DNA of 64,000 bases from JAGWAJ01 sp965215155 (GTDB lineage Bacteria; Acidobacteriota; Vicinamibacteria; Vicinamibacterales; UBA8438): NCBI GenBank assembly GCA_965215155.1, contig CBDCCY010000004.1, positions 3,348,001-3,412,000 on the forward strand. The letters run 5' to 3'. Shown here one piece after another: positions 33,643-42,554 of the stretch; positions within the stretch are counted from its first letter, which is position 1; each line of letters opens with the position of its first letter. Position numbers and translations under genes: made by a program. The notes beneath the pieces are model-generated. The model was given only the letters and a program-made list of their open reading frames with translations. It was not told the origin of the DNA and searched no databases.

Positions 33643-35166
33643 TCACAGCCGCCAGTCGCGGAGGCGCCTCCACGGGTCGGCCTCCGGGTCGGTTCGGAGA
33701 GCGGGCGCCGGCTCGGACGTGCCGGAAGCGCTCCGAGAGAGTCCCTTCCGCCCGGCGCGCGCCGCCGCCGCCACCGCCGCAATGACGGACCGGTCCGGGG
33801 CGCCTCCCCGGAGAGTCTCGCGCTCGTCGTCGACGAAGCCGATGTCGACCGCCCCGCGCGCGAACCGGGGATGCTCGAGCACGCGCTGCAGGAACGAGAG
33901 GTTGGTCCGCACTCCGAGGACGACGTAGCGCCGGAGCGCGGACAGCGCACGCCGCCGGGCCGCGTCGCGCGATTCGCCCCACACGGCGAGCTTCGCCAGC
34001 AGCGGATCGTAGTGCACGGGGACGTCGCTGCCGGGGCCGACCCCGCTGTCGAGGCGCACCCCGGGGCCGGTCGGCTCGCGGTACGCGAGCAGCCGCCCCG
34101 CCTGGGGGCGAAAGTCGGCCGCCGGGTCCTCCGCCGACAGGCGACACTCGATCGCGTGCCCGCGCGGCTCGCACCGGGCCGGGGACCAGTCGCGGAGGCC
34201 GGCCGCGATCCGAAGCTGGACGCCGACGAGGTCGGTGCCCGTAACGAGCTCCGTCACCGGGTGCTCCACCTGCAGCCGCGTGTTGAGCTCCAGGAAGTAG
34301 AAGCGCGCCTCGTCGCCCGCGCCCTCCATCAGGAACTCCACCGTGCCCACGCTGTCGTAGCGGGCAGCCCGCGCCAGGGCGACGGCGGCAGCGGTCAGGC
34401 GCTCGCGCGCAGCCGGCGTCAGGTCGGGCGCGGGCGACTCCTCGACCACCTTCTGGTGGCGTCGCTGCACGGAGCAGTCGCGCTCGCCGAAATGGACGAC
34501 CTGCCCGTATCGATCCCCTGCGATCTGCACCTCTACGTGCCTGGGCCGCGCCAGCAACCGCTCGACGTAGAGCGTACCGTCCCCGAAGGCCGCCTCGGCC
34601 TCCCGGCGCGCCGCCGCCGCCTCGTCCGCCACCGCCGCCTCGCGGTCGTCGCGCAGGATCCGCATGCCCTTCCCGCCGCCCCCGGCCGACGGCTTCAGCA
34701 GGGCCGGCAGCCCCGTCGAGCGCACCGCCGCGGCAATCCCGGCCGGCGACTGGTCCGCCGGCTCGACGCCGGGCACCAGCGGCACGCCCGCTTCCCGAGC
34801 CGCGCGCCGCGCCTCGATCTTCGAGCCGAAGCGGGCGATGACCTCCGGCGACGGCCCGACGAACGCCAGGCCCGCTTCCGCGCAGGCCGTGGCGAAGTCG
34901 GCGTTCTCCGACAGGAAACCGTAGCCGGGATGGACGGCGTCGGCGCCGCTCGCCCGCGCGGCGTCCATCAGCCGGGGCATCGACAGGTAGCTGCGCGCCG
35001 CCGGCGCCTCGCCGATGGCGACCGCCGCATCGGCCTCGAGGACGTGGCGGGCGCCGCGGTCGGCCTCCGAGTAGACGGCGACCGTCTCGATGCCGAGGGT
35101 CTCGCACGTGCGGATGACGCGGACCGCGATCTCGCCGCGGTTGGCGATCAGAAGCCGCTGGAACAT
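33643..35166 (-). CDS. biotin carboxylase subunit of acyl-CoA carboxylase
   Basis: 507 residues. Diagnostic segments are FQRLLIANRGEIAVRVIRTC, the ATP-grasp loop SAGGGGKGMRI, ERDCSVQRRHQKVVEESPAP, and FLELNTRLQVEHPVTE. It carboxylates biotin with ATP and bicarbonate. The C-terminus ends at DPWRRLRDWRL, the point where fused MCC alpha subunits continue into the BT domain. Gene order beta, alpha, carrier on one strand with short gaps (42 and 5 bases) indicates an operon. Confidence 0.9.
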   Translation of the reverse strand: MFQRLLIANRGEIAVRVIRTCETLGIETVAVYSEADRGARHVLEADAAVAIGEAPAARSYLSMPRLMDAARASGADAVHPGYGFLSENADFATACAEAGLAFVGPSPEVIARFGSKIEARRAAREAGVPLVPGVEPADQSPAGIAAAVRSTGLPALLKPSAGGGGKGMRILRDDREAAVADEAAAARREAEAAFGDGTLYVERLLARPRHVEVQIAGDRYGQVVHFGERDCSVQRRHQKVVEESPAPDLTPAARERLTAAAVALARAARYDSVGTVEFLMEGAGDEARFYFLELNTRLQVEHPVTELVTGTDLVGVQLRIAAGLRDWSPARCEPRGHAIECRLSAEDPAADFRPQAGRLLAYREPTGPGVRLDSGVGPGSDVPVHYDPLLAKLAVWGESRDAARRRALSALRRYVVLGVRTNLSFLQRVLEHPRFARGAVDIGFVDDERETLRGGAPDRSVIAAVAAAARAGRKGLSRSASGTSEPAPALRTDPEADPWRRLRDWRL

Positions 35167-35208
35167 CGATCGGCGCTCATCGACAATGGCGGCGCGGCGT
35201 GTAGCGCG

Positions 35209-36810
35209 CTACATGCGGAAGACCCCGAAGGTCGATTCGGGGATCGGCGCGCGGTGGGCCACCGCGAGGCCGAGGCCCAGCACGTCCCGCGTCCGGGCCG
35301 GGTTGACGATGCCGTCGTCCCAGAGGCGCGCGGTCGAGTAGTAGGGCGACCCCTCGCGTTCGTATCGTTCCAGGATCGGGCGGCGGAGCGCCTCGATCTC
35401 GTCCTCCGCCAGCGCGCGCCCCTCGCGCGCCGCCTGGGCCTGCTTGACGGTGGCGAGGACGCCCGCCGCCTGCTCGCCCCCCATGACCGAGATGCGCGCA
35501 TTGGGCCACATCCAGAGGAAGCGCGGCTCGTAGGCGCGCCCGCACATGCCGTAGTTGCCGGCGCCGAACGAGCCGCCGATGATGATCGTGATCTTCGGCA
35601 CCGCGGCGTTCGCCACGGCGTGCACGAGCTTGGCCCCGTCCTTCGCGATGCCGGCCTGCTCGTACTGCCGGCCGACGATGAACCCGGTGATGTTCTGGAG
35701 GAAGACGAGCGGCACGCGGCGCCGCGCGCAGAGCTGGATGAAGTGCGCTCCCTTGAGCGCCGATTCCGAGAACAGCACGCCGTTGTTGGCCAGGAAGCCG
35801 GCGAGCAGACCGTGCACGCGGGCGAAGCCGGTCACCAGCGTCGCTCCGTAGCGGGCCTTGAACTCGTCGAAGCGCGACCCGTCGACGAGGCGGGCCAGCA
35901 CCTCGCGCACGTCGTAGGACCGCCGCGGATCCGCGGGGACGACGCCCAGGATCTCGTCCGGGTCGCAGGCCGGGTCCTCGGGCTCCGCGAGGTCCGGGAT
36001 GCGCCGGTCGCCGCCGGGGAGCGTCGAGACGATCGTGCGCGCGATGCGGAGCGCGTGGGCATCGTCCTCGGCCAGGTAGTCGGCCACCCCGGAGAGGCGC
36101 GTGTGGACGTCGGCGCCGCCCAGCTCCTCGGCCGTCACGTCCTCGCCGGTGGCCGCCTTCACCAGCGGCGGCCCGCCCAGGAATATGGTCCCCGCGCCCT
36201 TCACGATGACGGTCTCGTCCGACATCGCGGGCACGTAGGCGCCGCCCGCCGTGCACGATCCCAGGACGACGGCCACCTGCGCGATGCCCTGCGCCGACAT
36301 CCGGGCCTGGTTGAAGAAGATGCGCCCGAAGTGGTCGCGGTCGGGGAACACGTCGGCCTGGAGCGGCAGGAACGCGCCCCCGGAGTCGACGAGGTAGAGG
36401 CAGGGGAGCCGGTTCTCGAGCGCGACCTGCTGCGCCCGGAGGTGTTTCTTGACCGTGAGGGGGAAGTAGGTTCCGCCCTTGGCGGCGGCGTTGTTGGCGA
36501 GGACCATCACCTCGCGGGACGAGACCCGCCCGATGCCGGTCACCAGACCGGCGCCCGGCGACGCACCGTCATAGAGCCCGCCGGCGGCGAGCGGCGCAAT
36601 CTCGAGGAACGGCGAACCGTCGTCGAGCAGGTGCTCGATTCGCTCGCGCACGCCGAAGCGACCCTCCGGCGGGCGCCCTGCCCGCGCGGCGCCCGCGTCC
36701 CGCACCGCGGAGAGGCGCTTGTCGAGATCGGCCACGAGCCGGATCATGGCGTCGCGGTTCGCGCGGAATTCGGAGCTGTCGGTGCGGAGCCGTGAGCGGA
36801 TGGCGTCCAT
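35209..36810 (-). CDS. acyl-CoA carboxylase beta subunit, methylcrotonyl-CoA type
   Basis: 533 residues from ATG 36810. Carboxyltransferase motifs are strongly like MCC beta: VDSGGAFLPLQADVFPDRDH, IFFNQARMSAQGI, GSCTAGGAYVPAMSDE and the C-terminal FGVFRM. It transfers CO2 from biotin to an acyl-CoA, most likely 3-methylcrotonyl-CoA in leucine breakdown. No isovaleryl-CoA dehydrogenase or other leucine-pathway gene is nearby, so substrate assignment rests on sequence resemblance only. A -10-like box lies just upstream. Confidence 0.88.
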   Translation of the reverse strand: MDAIRSRLRTDSSEFRANRDAMIRLVADLDKRLSAVRDAGAARAGRPPEGRFGVRERIEHLLDDGSPFLEIAPLAAGGLYDGASPGAGLVTGIGRVSSREVMVLANNAAAKGGTYFPLTVKKHLRAQQVALENRLPCLYLVDSGGAFLPLQADVFPDRDHFGRIFFNQARMSAQGIAQVAVVLGSCTAGGAYVPAMSDETVIVKGAGTIFLGGPPLVKAATGEDVTAEELGGADVHTRLSGVADYLAEDDAHALRIARTIVSTLPGGDRRIPDLAEPEDPACDPDEILGVVPADPRRSYDVREVLARLVDGSRFDEFKARYGATLVTGFARVHGLLAGFLANNGVLFSESALKGAHFIQLCARRRVPLVFLQNITGFIVGRQYEQAGIAKDGAKLVHAVANAAVPKITIIIGGSFGAGNYGMCGRAYEPRFLWMWPNARISVMGGEQAAGVLATVKQAQAAREGRALAEDEIEALRRPILERYEREGSPYYSTARLWDDGIVNPARTRDVLGLGLAVAHRAPIPESTFGVFRM

Positions 36811-36842
36811 CAAGGCCCGTGGCGGCCGGCCGGCATGGCTCG

Positions 36843-36848
36843 ATTATA
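36843..36848 (-). promoter_or_regulatory. TATAAT -10-like box for the carboxylase operon
   Basis: On the minus strand this reads TATAAT, isolated in GC-rich sequence about 33 bases before the ATG of the beta subunit gene. The -35 region is not convincing. Confidence 0.35.
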
Positions 36849-36961
36849 GCGGCCGCGCGCGCGTGCCCGGCGAGTTGACCGCTCGCCGCGCGGCTCCCTA
36901 TGATGGCGGGAAGTGCGCTGGCCGTCCGGTCGCTCGCCCGCCACGTCCCGTCTGGCCGCCG

Positions 36962-37663
36962 ATGCTCTCTGCCGACGATCCCACCGGTGACCGCGCCGTC
37001 GAGCGGGCGCGCATGGTGGAATTGCAGATCCGCTCCCGCGGCATCGACGACGTGCCGGTCCTGGACGCCATGCGCGCGGTGCCGCGCCACCGGTTCGTCC
37101 CGCGTTCGGAGCTGGCCGCCGCCTACGAGGACTGCCCCTTGCCGGTGGGCCATGGCCAGACGATCTCCCAGCCCTACATGGTGGCCGCGATGACCACGGC
37201 GCTCGACCTGTCGGCGCGCGAGCGCGTCCTCGAGGTCGGGACGGGATCGGGCTATCAGGCGGCGATCCTGGCCCGCCTGGCGGCCGACGTCGTGACCGTC
37301 GAATGGGTGCCGGAGCTGGCGGCCCGGGCGCGCGCCGCGCTCGAGGCGCTCGGCGCGGCCAACGTGACCGTGCTGACCGGCGACGGCACCGCGGATCTCG
37401 TTGCCGGACCGTTCGACGCGGTCCTGGTGGCGGCGGGAGCGCCGCGCGTGCCGGCGGTGCTCCGGGAGCGGCTCGCCGACGGAGGTCGGCTGGTAATGCC
37501 GATCGGCTCGCCGGAGCTGCAGACCCTGACGGTCGTCCGCCGCATCGGCCCCGTCTTCCGCGAGCAGGCGAGCGACCCGTGCCGTTTCGTGCCGTTGCGG
37601 GGCCGCCACGGTTGGGAGCCCGCGAAAGGGGAGTCGGAGGTGGAGGATGAACGGGCTTCGTGA
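36962..37663 (+). CDS. pcm: protein-L-isoaspartate O-methyltransferase
   Basis: 233 residues from ATG 36962. Pcm signatures: PRHRFVPRSELAAAYEDCPLPVGHGQTISQPYMVA at the N-terminus, SAM-binding VLEVGTGSGYQAAILA, and GTADLVAGPFDAVLVAAGAP. It repairs isoaspartyl residues in damaged proteins by SAM-dependent methylation in the cytoplasm. Its stop lies 17 bases inside the next gene's start, suggesting coupled translation with the small barrel protein. Confidence 0.92.
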   Translation: MLSADDPTGDRAVERARMVELQIRSRGIDDVPVLDAMRAVPRHRFVPRSELAAAYEDCPLPVGHGQTISQPYMVAAMTTALDLSARERVLEVGTGSGYQAAILARLAADVVTVEWVPELAARARAALEALGAANVTVLTGDGTADLVAGPFDAVLVAAGAPRVPAVLRERLADGGRLVMPIGSPELQTLTVVRRIGPVFREQASDPCRFVPLRGRHGWEPAKGESEVEDERAS

Positions 37664-38210
37664 CGTCCGGGGCGCCCGATCGGCGGTCGCGGGGCTTCTG
37701 CTTGCAGGGTTGGCCCCCCTGCCGGCGCAGGCCGACACCGTGTTCACGCCCTACCTCGGGACGTCCTTCGCAGACGACCGGACGAAGCGCGTGGCCACCA
37801 CGGGCGCCTCCCTCGCGTCGATGGGCGCGATCCTCGGCTTCGAGGTCGACTTCAGCCGCACCGCGGGGCCGCTCGCGGTGCACGGCTTCGGGGGCGAAGG
37901 CCTCGTGACGCAGATCTCGGGCAACCTGGTCGCCGGGCTGTCGTTCCGTGCGGTGCGTCCGTACGTCCTGGGCGGCGCCGGCTGGTTGCGCATGGACGTC
38001 GGAGCGACGGAGACCGATCCGGGCGAGCGGCGCGAGGGGTTGGTCGTCGTCGCGGGCGGCGGCCTGATGGGCTTCCTGACCGACCACGTGGGGGCGCGCT
38101 TCGACATGCGCTACCTGCGTCAGGCCTCCGTGGCCACCACCTTCCGCACGCTGGACCTCGCCCCGACCGGGTTCTGGCGAGCCACGGCCGGGCTCGCCCT
38201 GCGCTTCTGA
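37647..38210 (+). CDS. small outer-membrane beta-barrel protein
   Basis: 187 residues. Signal peptide (AVAGLLLAGLAPLPAQA) then alternating strands such as TVFTPYLGTSFADD, NLVAGLSFRAVRPYVLGGAGWLRMDVG, VGARFDMRYLRQ and a final FWRATAGLALRF with terminal Phe, as in OmpA/OmpW-like barrels. ATG 37647 overlaps the end of pcm by 17 bases, preceded by GGAGG. Cargo or function unknown. Confidence 0.72.
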   Translation: MNGLRDVRGARSAVAGLLLAGLAPLPAQADTVFTPYLGTSFADDRTKRVATTGASLASMGAILGFEVDFSRTAGPLAVHGFGGEGLVTQISGNLVAGLSFRAVRPYVLGGAGWLRMDVGATETDPGERREGLVVVAGGGLMGFLTDHVGARFDMRYLRQASVATTFRTLDLAPTGFWRATAGLALRF

Positions 38211-38265
38211 CCGCCGGCGCGGCTTCGACCGCCGGCGAGTGTATCATCAGCGACAAGGAGGTCCT

Positions 38266-38553
38266 GTGGACGAACGCTCACAGGTGCTCGCGGCGACGCT
38301 GCTCGGTGCGGTTGCGGGAGGCCTGGTCGGGTTCCTCTACCTGACCGACCGGGGCCGTCGGGTGCGCGACCAGATAGAGCCGATGGTCGAGTCGATGATC
38401 ACCGAGCTCGAGCGGGCGCGCGGCACGGTCGAGAAGGCGCGCGACGCGGCCCTCGAGGGACGGCGCGCCGTCGATGACCTGCTCGCTCCCAAAGAGACCC
38501 GGCCCTCGGAGACCGTCTGGGAGACGCGCGAGTACAGCGAAGCGTCCTCCTGA
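38266..38553 (+). CDS. YtxH-like small membrane protein
   Basis: 95 residues from GTG 38266, with a strong AAGGAGG five bases upstream that decides the start over an earlier frame opening. One N-terminal helix (LAATLLGAVAGGLVGFLYL) is followed by TDRGRRVRDQIEPMVESM, the YtxH-type pattern, and an amphipathic coiled region. It is probably an inner-membrane protein of general stress type; function unknown. Confidence 0.7.
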   Translation: MDERSQVLAATLLGAVAGGLVGFLYLTDRGRRVRDQIEPMVESMITELERARGTVEKARDAALEGRRAVDDLLAPKETRPSETVWETREYSEASS

Positions 38554-38658
38554 AGCATCCGGCCGGTCCGTTCGACCTCGTCCGTCATCCGGCGTGCGCC
38601 CTGCCGGCGAGCGCCGGGATCGGTCGCGCCCGCTCATCACCTCACCTCGGAGCCCGAC

Positions 38659-39501
38659 GTGCGCATCGCATACCAGGGAGTGACCGGCGCGTACAGCGAA
38701 GCGGCGGCCCTGCAGTTCAACCCGAGCGCCGACCCGCTTCCGCGGCCGTCGTTCGACGACGTGTTCGCCGCGGTGGAGCGCCGCGAGGCGACGCACGGCA
38801 TCCTGCCGATCGAGAACACCATCGGCGGCACGATCCACCGCAACTACGATCTGATGCTCGAGCACGAGCTGCCGATCGTGGCCGAGGTGAAGCGCGCCAT
38901 CGTCCACAACCTGATCGTGTGCGAGGGGACCGGGCTGGCCGACGTGCGCAAGGTCTACTCCCATCCGCAGGGGCTGCAGCAGTGCGATCGGTTCCTGCGG
39001 ACCCTGTCGGACGTGGAGATCATCGCGACCTACGACACCGCCGGCAGCGCCAAGATGATCAAGGAGCAGGGCCTCACCGACAGCGCCGCCATCGCCTCGG
39101 AGCGCGCGGCGTCCGTCTTCGGCCTTCGCGTGATCGCGACGGCGATTCAGGACGTCGCCGACAACTTCACGCGCTTCCTTCTCATCGGCCGCGAGGCCGC
39201 GCCGCTCGGACCGCCGGACAAGACGACCATCGTCTTCACCGTGCCGAACGAGGCGGGGGCGCTCTTCAAGGCGCTGAGCGTCTTCGCGTTGCGCGACATC
39301 GACCTCACGAAGCTCGAGTCGCGGCCGATACCCAACCGCCCGTTCGAGTACCTCTTCTACGCGGACCTGGCCGCGAACCGGGACGAATTGCGCTGCGCGC
39401 GCGCGCTGATGCACCTGGCCGAGTTCGCGCCCTCGCTCCGGACCCTCGGTTCGTATCCGGCCTGGAAGGACGAGGCGGTGCCCGAGCCGGCCAGCCGCTA
39501 G
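38659..39501 (+). CDS. pheA: prephenate dehydratase with ACT domain
   Basis: 280 residues from GTG 38659. Prephenate dehydratase domain: RIAYQGVTGAYSEAAALQF, GILPIENTIGGTIHRNYDLM, SHPQGLQQCDRFL, and TRFLLIGREA. The C-terminal ACT domain (NEAGALFKALSVFALRDIDLTKLESRP) carries the ESRP motif for phenylalanine feedback. It converts prephenate to phenylpyruvate. No chorismate mutase domain is fused. The TAG stop belongs to the palindromic repeat family. Confidence 0.93.
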   Translation: MRIAYQGVTGAYSEAAALQFNPSADPLPRPSFDDVFAAVERREATHGILPIENTIGGTIHRNYDLMLEHELPIVAEVKRAIVHNLIVCEGTGLADVRKVYSHPQGLQQCDRFLRTLSDVEIIATYDTAGSAKMIKEQGLTDSAAIASERAASVFGLRVIATAIQDVADNFTRFLLIGREAAPLGPPDKTTIVFTVPNEAGALFKALSVFALRDIDLTKLESRPIPNRPFEYLFYADLAANRDELRCARALMHLAEFAPSLRTLGSYPAWKDEAVPEPASR

Positions 39502-39554
39502 GAGTCTGCGCCGCAGAAAGTGCCCTGGAGAATCCCGTGCCAGCGCGGACTCCC
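39499..39554. repeat. palindromic repeat supplying a stop codon (copy 3)
   Basis: AGGAGTCTGCGCCGCAGAA (39500-39518) is the same left arm as at 22830. The right arm is shorter and degraded (GCGCGGACTCC, from 39544). The TAG at 39499-39501 ends pheA. Confidence 0.55.
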
Positions 39555-39605
39555 GACGCGCTCGCCAGGGTGCGCTGGGGCGGTTCGCGATCCGTCATCA
39601 CATCC

Positions 39606-41876
39606 ATGCCCAACCGCCTGCAGCACGAGCCGAGCCCCTATCTGCGGCAGCACGCCGACAACCCGGTCGACTGGCGCCCGTGGGGCGAGGAGGCGTTCGA
39701 GTCGGCGCGGCGGGACGACCGGCCCATCTTTCTCTCCATCGGCTACTCGACGTGCCACTGGTGCCACGTCATGGAGCACGAGTCGTTCGAGGACGCCGGC
39801 GTCGCCCGCCTGCTGAACGAACATTTCGTCTCCATCAAGGTCGACCGCGAGGAGCGGCCGGACGTCGACCGGGTCTACATGGCGTTCGTGCAGGCGACGA
39901 CCGGCTCCGGCGGCTGGCCGATGAGCGTCTGGCTGACTCCCGACCTGAAGCCGTTCCTGGGCGGCACGTACTTCCCGCCCTCCGGGCGCGGCGGCCGGCC
40001 CGGGTTCGAGGACGTCCTGCGCGAGATCATCCGGCGCTGGTCCACCGGACGCGACGCGCTCGTCCGCTCCGCCAACACCATCGTCGACAGGCTCCGGGAG
40101 ATGCAGCAGCGGCCGTCGGGCGCGGCGGGCGGCGACGTGGCAGGGACGGACGCGCTCGCCTCCGGGGTGCAGCAGTTCGTCGAGTCGTTCGACGAGCGGC
40201 ACGGCGGCTTCGGGGGGGCGCCGAAGTTCCCGCGACCGGCGGAGCTCCTCTTCCTGCTGCGGGAGGGGACGCGGGGGCCGAATCCGGAAGCCAGCCGGAT
40301 GGCGGTGGCGACCCTCGAGGCGCTCGCGCGCGGGGGTGTGCGCGACCATGTCGGCGGCGGCTTCCACCGCTACTCGGTCGATGGTGCCTGGCGTGTGCCG
40401 CACTTCGAGAAGATGCTGTACGACCAGGCCCAGCTCGTCCTCGCCTGCCTCGAGGCGCAGCAGGCCACGGGCCAGCGGTTCTTCGGGGACGTGGCGGGGG
40501 ACACCCTCGCCTACGTGCTGCGGGACCTGACGGACGAGGCGGGCGGCTTCTGCTCGGCCGAGGACGCCGACAGCCTGCCGCCGGACGGCGCGGCCGCCGA
40601 GGCTGCAGGCGCCGCCGCCCGGGTCGCGGGCGCCGCCGCCGAGGCTGCTGGCGCCGCCGGGGCCGCGGGCGCCCCCGCTCCGGACACTCGCCGAAAGGCC
40701 GAGGGCGCGTTCTACCTCTGGACGGCGTCGGAGGTGGAGGCGCTGCTCGGCGCCGACGCGGCCGTCGTCACCCGGCGGCTCGGCATCGAGCCGAACGGCA
40801 ACGCGCCGGCCGATCCGATGGGGGAGTTCACCGGGAAGAACATCCCGTATCTCGCCCAGGACGTTCGCGACATCGCGGCGCTGACCGGCCGGACGCCCGA
40901 CGAGGTCGAGCGCATCTGGGAGGAGGCCCGGGGCCGCTTGTTCGAGGCGCGCGAGCGCCGACCCCGCCCCCACCTCGACGACAAGGTGCTCGCGGCCTGG
41001 AACGGGCTCATGATCGCGGCCTGCGCGCGGGCCGGTCAGGTACTCGACCCGACGTCGTCCGCACCGTACCTGCGCGCGGCCGTGCGGGCCGCGACGTTCG
41101 CCCGCGAGCGACTGTGGGACCCGGAGCGCCGCATCCTGCGCCGCCGCAGCCGGGGCGGGCAGGTCTCCATCGACGGCTACGCCGAAGACTACGCGTTCCT
41201 CGTCTGGGGGCTGCTGGAGCTGTTCCAGGCGGAGGGCGGCGTGCGGTGGCTCGACTGGGCGCTCGAGCTCACGACGCGGCTGGACGATCTCTTCTGGGAC
41301 GAGCGCGAGGGTGGCTGGTTCGCGACGACCGGGGAGGACCCGTCCGTGCTCCTGCGCATGAAGGAGGACTACGACGGGGCCGAGCCGTCGGCCAGCGCCG
41401 TCGCAGCCGACAACGCCCTGACGCTGGCCCGCATCACCGGCGACGCCGCGGCGGCGGTGCGGGCGGAGCGGACGCTGGCGCGCTACGGAGCGCGTCTCGG
41501 ACAAGCGGCCCGCGTCGTGCCGATGATGATGACGGTGCTCGCGCGCTACCACGCCGCGCCTACACAGATCGTGCTGGTCGGTGCGCCGGAGGACGACGAC
41601 TTGCGCGCCCTCGCCCGCGCGGCGGCGGCCCGCTACCTACCGTTCGCGGTGCGCATCCCCGTCGAGCCGGGTCCGCGCCAGGCGGAGCTGGCGGCGCGCC
41701 TCCCGTTCGTCGGGGCGATGACCCTCGTCGACGGTCGCCCCACCGCGTACGTCTGCAATGACTTCACCTGTCGCGAGCCGGTGACGACGCCGGCCGCCCT
41801 CGACGCGCAGCTCGCCGCAATCCAGCGCGGCGTGGCTGCTCCCGATGGCCCGACCCCGAACCGGGAGCACGCATGA
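39606..41876 (+). CDS. thioredoxin-domain protein of the DUF255/YyaL (SPATA20) family
   Basis: 756 residues from ATG 39606. The N-terminal thioredoxin-like domain starts with PNRLQHEPSPYLRQHADNPVDW and has STCHWCHVMEHESFED with a CxxC motif. The rest is an (alpha/alpha)6 glycosidase-like barrel (HVGGGFHRYSVDGAWRVPHFEKMLYDQAQL). Around residues 330-362 is an Ala/Gly-rich insert of repeated AAAEAAGAA-like units, absent from the usual family and encoded by imperfect DNA repeats. Function of the family is unclear, possibly redox-linked. It overlaps the next gene by four bases. Confidence 0.9.
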   Translation: MPNRLQHEPSPYLRQHADNPVDWRPWGEEAFESARRDDRPIFLSIGYSTCHWCHVMEHESFEDAGVARLLNEHFVSIKVDREERPDVDRVYMAFVQATTGSGGWPMSVWLTPDLKPFLGGTYFPPSGRGGRPGFEDVLREIIRRWSTGRDALVRSANTIVDRLREMQQRPSGAAGGDVAGTDALASGVQQFVESFDERHGGFGGAPKFPRPAELLFLLREGTRGPNPEASRMAVATLEALARGGVRDHVGGGFHRYSVDGAWRVPHFEKMLYDQAQLVLACLEAQQATGQRFFGDVAGDTLAYVLRDLTDEAGGFCSAEDADSLPPDGAAAEAAGAAARVAGAAAEAAGAAGAAGAPAPDTRRKAEGAFYLWTASEVEALLGADAAVVTRRLGIEPNGNAPADPMGEFTGKNIPYLAQDVRDIAALTGRTPDEVERIWEEARGRLFEARERRPRPHLDDKVLAAWNGLMIAACARAGQVLDPTSSAPYLRAAVRAATFARERLWDPERRILRRRSRGGQVSIDGYAEDYAFLVWGLLELFQAEGGVRWLDWALELTTRLDDLFWDEREGGWFATTGEDPSVLLRMKEDYDGAEPSASAVAADNALTLARITGDAAAAVRAERTLARYGARLGQAARVVPMMMTVLARYHAAPTQIVLVGAPEDDDLRALARAAAARYLPFAVRIPVEPGPRQAELAARLPFVGAMTLVDGRPTAYVCNDFTCREPVTTPAALDAQLAAIQRGVAAPDGPTPNREHA

Positions 41877-42223
41877 CCTTCAACGTCGAAGTACTGCTCA
41901 AGGGCTCGGAGGACGTCGTCGACCGCACCGTCGACTTCGATGGCCCGGAGCCGGCCGACTGGACCGACGATGACGTGCGCCGCGTCCTGACCCTGACCCT
42001 CGGCGCTTTCCACGGCGTCCAGAACCCGGCGTCCGGCGAGACTGCGGTGTCGCTGCGGGGCTTCAGTTGGATCGTGACGCCGGTCGACGGGGGCGTCGCA
42101 ATCGCGATAGAGATCGCGAGCGGGGCGGTCGTCGCCGGTCCCTTCGACGCCGACACGGACGAGCTGACCGCGACCATCCGGCGCGCCCTTGCCGCGAAGG
42201 CCGGGTCGGACTCCGTGCACTGA
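41873..42223 (+). CDS. small hypothetical protein coupled to DUF255 gene
   Basis: 116 residues. The ATG lies within the preceding stop (ATGA), so translation is coupled. No known domain is recognised; the sequence is acidic, mixed alpha/beta, without signal peptide or membrane segment (FNVEVLLKGSEDVVDRTVDF, then SWIVTPVDGGVAIAIEIASG). It may be a cytoplasmic partner of the upstream protein. Confidence 0.6.
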   Translation: MTFNVEVLLKGSEDVVDRTVDFDGPEPADWTDDDVRRVLTLTLGAFHGVQNPASGETAVSLRGFSWIVTPVDGGVAIAIEIASGAVVAGPFDADTDELTATIRRALAAKAGSDSVH

Positions 42224-42246
42224 CGCGGACTGCGGCGCCGGCCGGC

Positions 42247-42322
42247 GTGCATCGCGGCGCCGGCCGCGTGCATCGCGGTTCCGGCCGGGGTGCATCGCGG
42301 TCCGGCCGGGGTGCATCGCGCC
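42247..42322. repeat. 21-22-bp tandem repeat
   Basis: GTGCATCGCG recurs at 42247, 42268, 42290 and 42311, separated by CCGGCC-rich spacers. Non-coding, between convergent genes. The spacing is too short and uniform for a CRISPR array. Confidence 0.65.
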
Positions 42323-42344
42323 GCCGGTTGGCGGCGACTGCGCG

Positions 42345-42554
42345 TTACTCGTGCGGGGGAGCCGAGGAGTCGCCGCCGCTCGGCACGTGCTTCGCCAGCA
42401 GCCGGAAGACGAAGAAGAGGATGCCGCAGGCCGTGAGGAACAGCAGGTGCACGCGGGTGTTGTCGGCGAACGCGGCGAACTGCAGCGATGGCCAGAGGGA
42501 GACCAGGTAGAACAGGATGGCTCCCAGGACCCAGAAGATCATTCGAGCGGCCAC
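42345..42554 (-). CDS. small membrane protein, two helices
   Basis: 69 residues from GTG 42554, which follows AAGGAGG by four bases; ATG 42542 is an alternative. Two hydrophobic stretches are evident (MIFWVLGAILFYLVSLWPSL and VHLLFLTACGILFFVFRLL) with a short polar tail. No family recognised. It is divergent from the phosphotriesterase-like gene. Confidence 0.55.
   Translation of the reverse strand: MAARMIFWVLGAILFYLVSLWPSLQFAAFADNTRVHLLFLTACGILFFVFRLLAKHVPSGGDSSAPPHE

Noticed and set aside
42247..42322. CRISPR array
   Set aside because: Repeats of about 10 bp with 11-bp near-identical spacers are a simple tandem repeat; no cas genes are present.
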